Assembly: GCA_002167605.1 (NCBI GenBank)
Contig: NHCT01000064.1
Location: forward strand, 11,516 to 27,185
Origin: Verrucomicrobia bacterium TMED40
GTDB lineage: Bacteria; Verrucomicrobiota; Verrucomicrobiia; Opitutales; Seribacteraceae
Direction of reading: 5' to 3'
Length of the DNA stretch: 15,670 nt
In this document: positions 14,201 to 15,670 of the stretch, piece after piece
Numbering within the stretch: position 1 is the stretch's first letter
How the letters are laid out: every line of letters begins with the position of its first letter
Translations under genes and position numbers: made by a program
Notes under the pieces: model-generated
The model's input: the letters and a program-made list of their open reading frames with translations, nothing else
What the model was told of the DNA's origin: nothing
Databases searched by the model: none

Positions 14201-15670
14201 ATGCTCATCTGGTCCATTTGCCCGGTGACCACAATGGTGTGGTCAAAGGGTTTGGCTAAATCCAGGGCAAAGGAGTGCGGGGCACTGATGGATGGCACCG
14301 GGTCGTTCTGGAGGTAGTAGAGCAGGCCTGTGGATTGACGGGCGGAAATGCCCCCGTCCTCCACCAGGTCGCGAATGGTGGCTTCCTGGCCGAGGGCGTT
14401 TTCCCGGGCATTGGAAAAGCTATCATAGTCGGGGTCGTCCCCGGGGCCCTGATCGAGGTTGCCAAATTGGTAGTACTCGAACCAGTCGGCGATCCCGTCG
14501 CTGTCATTGTCATCAGAGGTGGGCAGGTAGTGAGCCACGAAGGTGGTGGACTCGGAGATCTCGGCAATGACCTGGCTGACCGCCACCCCGATCGGAGAAG
14601 CCTGGCGCACGCCGTTCATTGTCCAGTATGCGAACTGATAGCCGTTCGTCTCCCCGTGGAGGTTGGGGGTGGAGACGGTGGAGTTTTGTTCGACGAAAGC
14701 CTCGGTGGTGGTGACGAAGCCGATTGGTTCGCTCTTCACGACATATTTGACCATGCTGGTGTCGGCAAAGACAAATCCGGTGGATTGACGGGCGGAGATC
14801 CCCCCATCCTCCACCAAATCGCGTATGGTGGCCTCCTGTCCCAGGGCATTTTCCCGGGCATTGGTGAATGCGTCGGAATCGGGATCATCCCCGGGACCCT
14901 GATCGAGGTGGCCAAACTGGTAGTACTCGAACCAGTCGGCGATCCCATCGCTGTCATTGTCATCAGAAGTGGGCAGGTAGTGAGCCACAAAGGTGGAGGA
15001 TGCATTGAGTTCGAGGATGACCTGACTGCGGGCGACTCCGGTGGGGCCGGCCTGCCGGGTGCCATTGACCGACCAGTAGGCAAACTGGTAGCCGTTGGTC
15101 TCTCCATGCAGGTTGGGGGTGGAAACGGTGGAGTTTTGTTCGACATAGGCTTCGGTGGTGGTTACGAAACCAATCGGTTCACTCCTGATCACATATTGGA
15201 CCATACTGGTGTCGGCAAAAACAAAGCCGGTGGACTGGCGGGCGGAGATCCCTCCGTCCAGCACCAGATCAGGGATGGTGGGCTCCTGCCCCAGAGCGTC
15301 TTCCTGTCCGTTGGTGAAATTATCGTAGTCGGGATCGCCCAGCAGAGTTTCTCCCAGTCCTCCGAAGTTTCGCCATTCGAACCAGTCTCGGATACCGTCG
15401 GAATCACTGTCCTCGTTTTCAGGGAAGTAATACGCGGTCAGGGTCAGTTCTGCATCAATTTGCACGGTCCCCTGGGTTACGGACCGGCCGCCGTCATCGG
15501 TCAGCCGAAGGGTGCCCGCTTTCCAGTAACCGAAGACATAGCCATTTGTGGACAGGGTGGGTTGCAGGGTGGTGAATTCCTCTCCGGTGTTGACAATGGT
15601 GGATTGGGAGACGAACCCTGCAGGTTCGGAAATTTCGGATACCTCCACCAAGGCCGCCTTTGCGGATATT
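8296..15670 (-). CDS. Giant modular secreted protein with seven FG-GAP repeats and a C-terminal CXXCH domain, 5'-truncated
   Basis: The frame is open to the right edge; at least 2457 residues are present and the true start and any signal peptide lie outside. Numbering from the TTG codon at 15649-15651, the order is: three InlB-like/TSP3 units (about 9-443) with DNDSDGIADWFE-type Ca loops; putative Ig domain 449-533 (NLPPGITFD...LSGVP); seven FG-GAP repeats 544-915; InlB-type B-repeats at 927-993, 998-1064, 1069-1135, 1250-1316 and 1432-1498; cadherin-like domains at about 1143-1246, 1324-1428, 1506-1610, 1613-1708 and 1712-1806; a linker; a domain at 1926-2320 with haem c motif C2250-GG-C2253-H2254; and a final beta domain 2324-2451. 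The 1926-2320 domain (FGHLIGNM, FRLLAIGNRLDL, GEGRFVF, RHKFSLSTCGGCH, PSFLTGG) resembles a family of uncharacterised proteins I recall from myxobacteria and others. Likely an extracellular or surface protein; adhesion or redox function is inference. It is co-translated with the downstream gene. Confidence 0.88.
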   Translation of the reverse strand, partial: ISAKAALVEVSEISEPAGFVSQSTIVNTGEEFTTLQPTLSTNGYVFGYWKAGTLRLTDDGGRSVTQGTVQIDAELTLTAYYFPENEDSDSDGIRDWFEWRNFGGLGETLLGDPDYDNFTNGQEDALGQEPTIPDLVLDGGISARQSTGFVFADTSMVQYVIRSEPIGFVTTTEAYVEQNSTVSTPNLHGETNGYQFAYWSVNGTRQAGPTGVARSQVILELNASSTFVAHYLPTSDDNDSDGIADWFEYYQFGHLDQGPGDDPDSDAFTNARENALGQEATIRDLVEDGGISARQSTGFVFADTSMVKYVVKSEPIGFVTTTEAFVEQNSTVSTPNLHGETNGYQFAYWTMNGVRQASPIGVAVSQVIAEISESTTFVAHYLPTSDDNDSDGIADWFEYYQFGNLDQGPGDDPDYDSFSNARENALGQEATIRDLVEDGGISARQSTGLLYYLQNDPVPSISAPHSFALDLAKPFDHTIVVTGQMDQMSMSGNLPPGITFDSYSSRLSGVPVQLGSYAITITVHGGTHVVSQVFTFEVLHAPTLTTELLAPDAAMGDYFGASVDLRGSWAVIGANLADVSGQADAGAAYLYQVEANGSSAYKQKLVADSPEADAEFGLSVAVSPPFLVVGAPKTDANGLEDSGSAYLYRIEDNGSATFLSTLQPESSDQAAGALFGHSVAIDGSRILIGAPGGSSMQGNAFLFEVDTYGTPGPASSVSPDDGSADDAFGRSVALSGDQFAVGAPGSNSMQGSLYFFSIDGSGIVSQTGKSDRGSNASASDGLGHSVALHQSLALGGAPSADSGGAVLQVEIDEYGIPLSTTTESNSSKLSGDEFGHSVAIGRVTGEPIIGIGRPKSDPGGQPNAGTFNLAKATNYPLTAPQPKPNDEFGISGTIDAKRVIVGAWKRDPNFIANAGAAYLFYNPEWGESVGNLFELTLLASGPGQVTGAGIQIEGADAPIEAIPDAGAEFLGWSGSGAVAPLASRTTVPMTEDRNLTATFGMITKDLVVGIQGQGDANGSDTYLLNSTVTIRATPAEGHHFTGWQGSGVANPSLPETTVFMSADRNLTATFAINQYELSFATSTQGTLTGAGTYNHGTLVPISARPNSGMLFTGWTGEGVANPLDRNSSVLMTQARNLSASFVNGSTFAGLFLASGGEVDEDLPAGLQAASFLVKAGSEVLDGFSFSLVPDPQGSSLNNALFSFDANSSGSLLTASELDFESLGSSLAVFVEADNGNGVTLGKRFPIVLRDSNVEAFRLTVSSGAGGSANGAGEFPPGTLASIEAVANPGFLFSNWQGLGVADAFAEQTTISMTSDRTVIARFNDLNSSNAEILMAGGGEVNEDEPSGLEAGTFLVRAGGETQTGFSFSLVPDKLGSDLDNAFFAFDENATGKLLTASELDFETLGSSLKIFVQASGPNDAVLAQPFAIVLRDSNLEPFDLNLTAEAGGQVEGGGLFTPGTLAPIKAVPEEGFVFSSWEGLGVSDPSAAETIVIMNENRSVKARFQDLHREADFQLDRNRILENQPVGTELGSFSVSARQQTLNGYQFFLSLDDRNDSLNNSLFAIDPSTGTLHTKEALDFEEHGSRLSVFVEAAKGSDKVLRKKFDLVLENVDEPPTLVLDTHAFELTENNGTLVTTVSGSDPEQANLVYGLSTTSDHSLFKMNAATGVLEFKNPPDFDDPADKDKNNAYQLEVTLTDSTHLAKQGISVRVLDDPFDKLEITHNQGDDIEVKEGLPAGTLVTTFSFGNHQDARFSLIASEGSDLHHFFLSPEGDLFTTEPIDPDLEQLTIVVEASLGSTVRHDKFLVFVTQNTSQIAEGEDFEESALMVRDVRVVNDPMRTGLNPIERIENIPDRGIYVFTREPHGRKVGDSVVLADVKGIEISELRNWNFMVDDVNETSFRLNNFEKTKGQYTGAIGSPVTGSGDFGEIEEAFLLGPWTFGHLIGNMVGEQDDPMDFLQHFLSQWRFEQTINGWPTDIKDGTFNGTGTSFAKLPFRLLAIGNRLDLFKAKSVHEIEDAGEGRFVFCLTGTFSEIEKNGYSVNKSHDLQCSFIFEYGQKAKNFKDLAEWTKGWQHLAQLWPNHQADDPSPEYLAHLTEMGDRFSKRGADPDKPNGNSINQVRTNDFVLTQNNRKVWQFREFTLRDREDPEIKDFSITAKPELTTKGSFGGAVGLWTTTNKGNPMVKGPSISTDFTKSPILSQWINQRESQILDGEVGPPAPKWMEGGIANHRFGFSFKPPGVRINLARHKFSLSTCGGCHNGDTRTSFFMIVPRPHNQESSMPSFLTGGTVRDTVNSNEFHHYDDLRQRENNMGNLVTACKLVMPERMRLSVVDLPSNSDQLAKPPTLTVQGGVAVQWKFELAEGLGDAHNQDFSIGSDQTTLKLKDGSSPGAKTIRVRATALDENGAPDGTGVTLERPYSIFVREGSESPEIEAEDFPAFSKVAPHLFTPNPNRVH
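8692..9876 (-). other. Region encoding the CXXCH (possible monohaem) C-terminal domain
   Basis: Residues 1926-2320 of the giant protein. The CXXCH motif is at 8890-8904. The domain carries all five cysteines of the visible protein: C2021, C2044, C2250, C2253 and C2314. Segments around it (GPWTFGHLIGNM, KLPFRLLAIGNRLDL, AGEGRFVFCLTG, NRKVWQFREFTL, LARHKFSLSTCGGCHNGDT) look conserved and globular, unlike the repeat modules before it. CXXCH normally means covalent haem c after export. A distal ligand cannot be assigned; H2297, H2298 and nearby Met residues are candidates. A non-haem metal site is the main alternative. Confidence 0.6.
11134..12225 (-). repeat. Two tandem 546-bp composite repeats (cadherin-like plus InlB-type B-repeat)
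   Basis: Two in-frame copies of a 182-residue unit: 12225-11680 (residues 1143-1324) and 11679-11134 (1325-1506). Landmarks recur exactly 182 residues apart: GGEV at 1149 and 1331, SELDFE at 1209 and 1391, VLRDSN at 1241 and 1423. A third, more diverged cadherin-like copy (LDFEEHGSRLSVFVEA) follows about 179 residues on, without the B-repeat. The unit therefore spread by duplication of a two-domain module. Confidence 0.8.
12247..12873 (-). repeat. Three tandem InlB-type B-repeats
   Basis: Residues 927-993, 998-1064 and 1069-1135, about 71 residues (213 bp) apart. Each has the pattern of an opening strand with G-x-G, then I-x-A-x-P-x-x-G-x-x-F-x-G-W-x-G-x-G, and an end strand M-x-x-x-R-N-L-(T/S)-A-(T/S)-F. 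This matches the divergent InlB B-repeat / bacterial repeat family found in cell-surface proteins. Two more copies lie further on, between cadherin-like domains. Confidence 0.75.
12907..14022 (-). repeat. Seven FG-GAP repeats predicted to form one beta-propeller
   Basis: Residues 544-915 of the giant protein. The FG positions (YFGASV, EFGLSV, LFGHSV, AFGRSV, GLGHSV, EFGHSV, EFGISG) begin at about 552, 609, 669, 721, 775, 827 and 881, so the spacing is 52-60 residues. The GAP positions read IGAN, VGAP, IGAP, VGAP, GGAP, IGRP and VGAW. Seven blades equal a complete integrin-alpha-type propeller. The first, sixth and seventh repeats have degenerate GAP motifs, and the canonical DxDxDG Ca loops of integrins are not seen. 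Confidence 0.8.
14353..15252 (-). repeat. Two near-identical tandem 450-bp units (InlB-like plus TSP3-like Ca motif)
   Basis: Units 15252-14803 (residues 134-283) and 14802-14353 (284-433) each encode exactly 150 residues; a diverged copy precedes (residues 1-133) and a short remnant of the next follows (434-443). Each runs GGISARQSTGF, an EPIGFVTTTEA... beta module ending FVAHYLPTSD, then DNDSDGIADWFEYYQFG and an acidic DDPDxDxFxNARENALGQ segment. Long stretches are nearly identical at the DNA level, for example around 14440-14540 and 14890-14990, which points to recent duplication or gene conversion. Confidence 0.85.

Noticed and set aside
14353..15252. Tandem repeats as a CRISPR array or mobile element
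   Set aside because: Units are 450 bp, in frame and coding, with no spacers, terminal inverted repeats or transposase.

Overview
The window reads as a stretch of a marine-type Verrucomicrobiota genome, most likely class Opitutae (order Puniceicoccales or a close relative). The evidence is indirect: an eukaryote-like type II glutamine synthetase, a secreted S1 sulfatase with a CSASR active site, very large acidic secreted proteins built from TSP3, InlB-like, FG-GAP and cadherin-like modules, and a Trp/Tyr-rich C-terminal domain that I know from Opitutae surface proteins. There is no rRNA, tRNA, CRISPR array, transposase or integrase in the window.

Layout. (1) 1-978, plus strand: glutamine synthetase GSII, missing only its first residues beyond the left edge, followed by a strong intrinsic terminator. 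(2) 1032-2788, minus strand: a probable two-gene unit of a secreted sulfatase (1388-2788) followed 41 bp later by a small exported protein (1032-1346), convergent with the synthetase gene and ending inside its terminator T-tract. (3) 2789-3420: about 630 bp, AT-rich, without a convincing gene, closed by a perfect 12-bp hairpin whose T-tract faces the plus strand. (4) 3421-4050, minus: an exported START-domain (lipid-binding fold) protein. (5) 4186-15670, minus: two giant secreted-protein genes joined stop-to-start (TAGATG). The upstream gene is incomplete at the right edge, with at least 2457 residues present. The downstream gene encodes 1369 residues.

The two giant genes are the most unusual content. 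The upstream protein runs, in order: three tandem InlB-like/TSP3 units, a putative Ig domain, a seven-repeat FG-GAP region that should form a complete beta-propeller, five InlB-type B-repeats interleaved with cadherin-like domains, and a roughly 400-residue C-terminal domain with a single CXXCH haem c attachment motif. All five cysteines of the visible protein lie in that last domain. The downstream protein has its own signal peptide, a beta-propeller-like N-terminus, Ca-binding-like loops, a helical middle, cadherin- and FN3-like domains, and the Trp/Tyr-rich end domain. The simplest reading is a co-translated, surface-exposed protein pair, one member carrying a possible redox or haem domain on a very long adhesive stalk. 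Function and export route are inferred, not shown.
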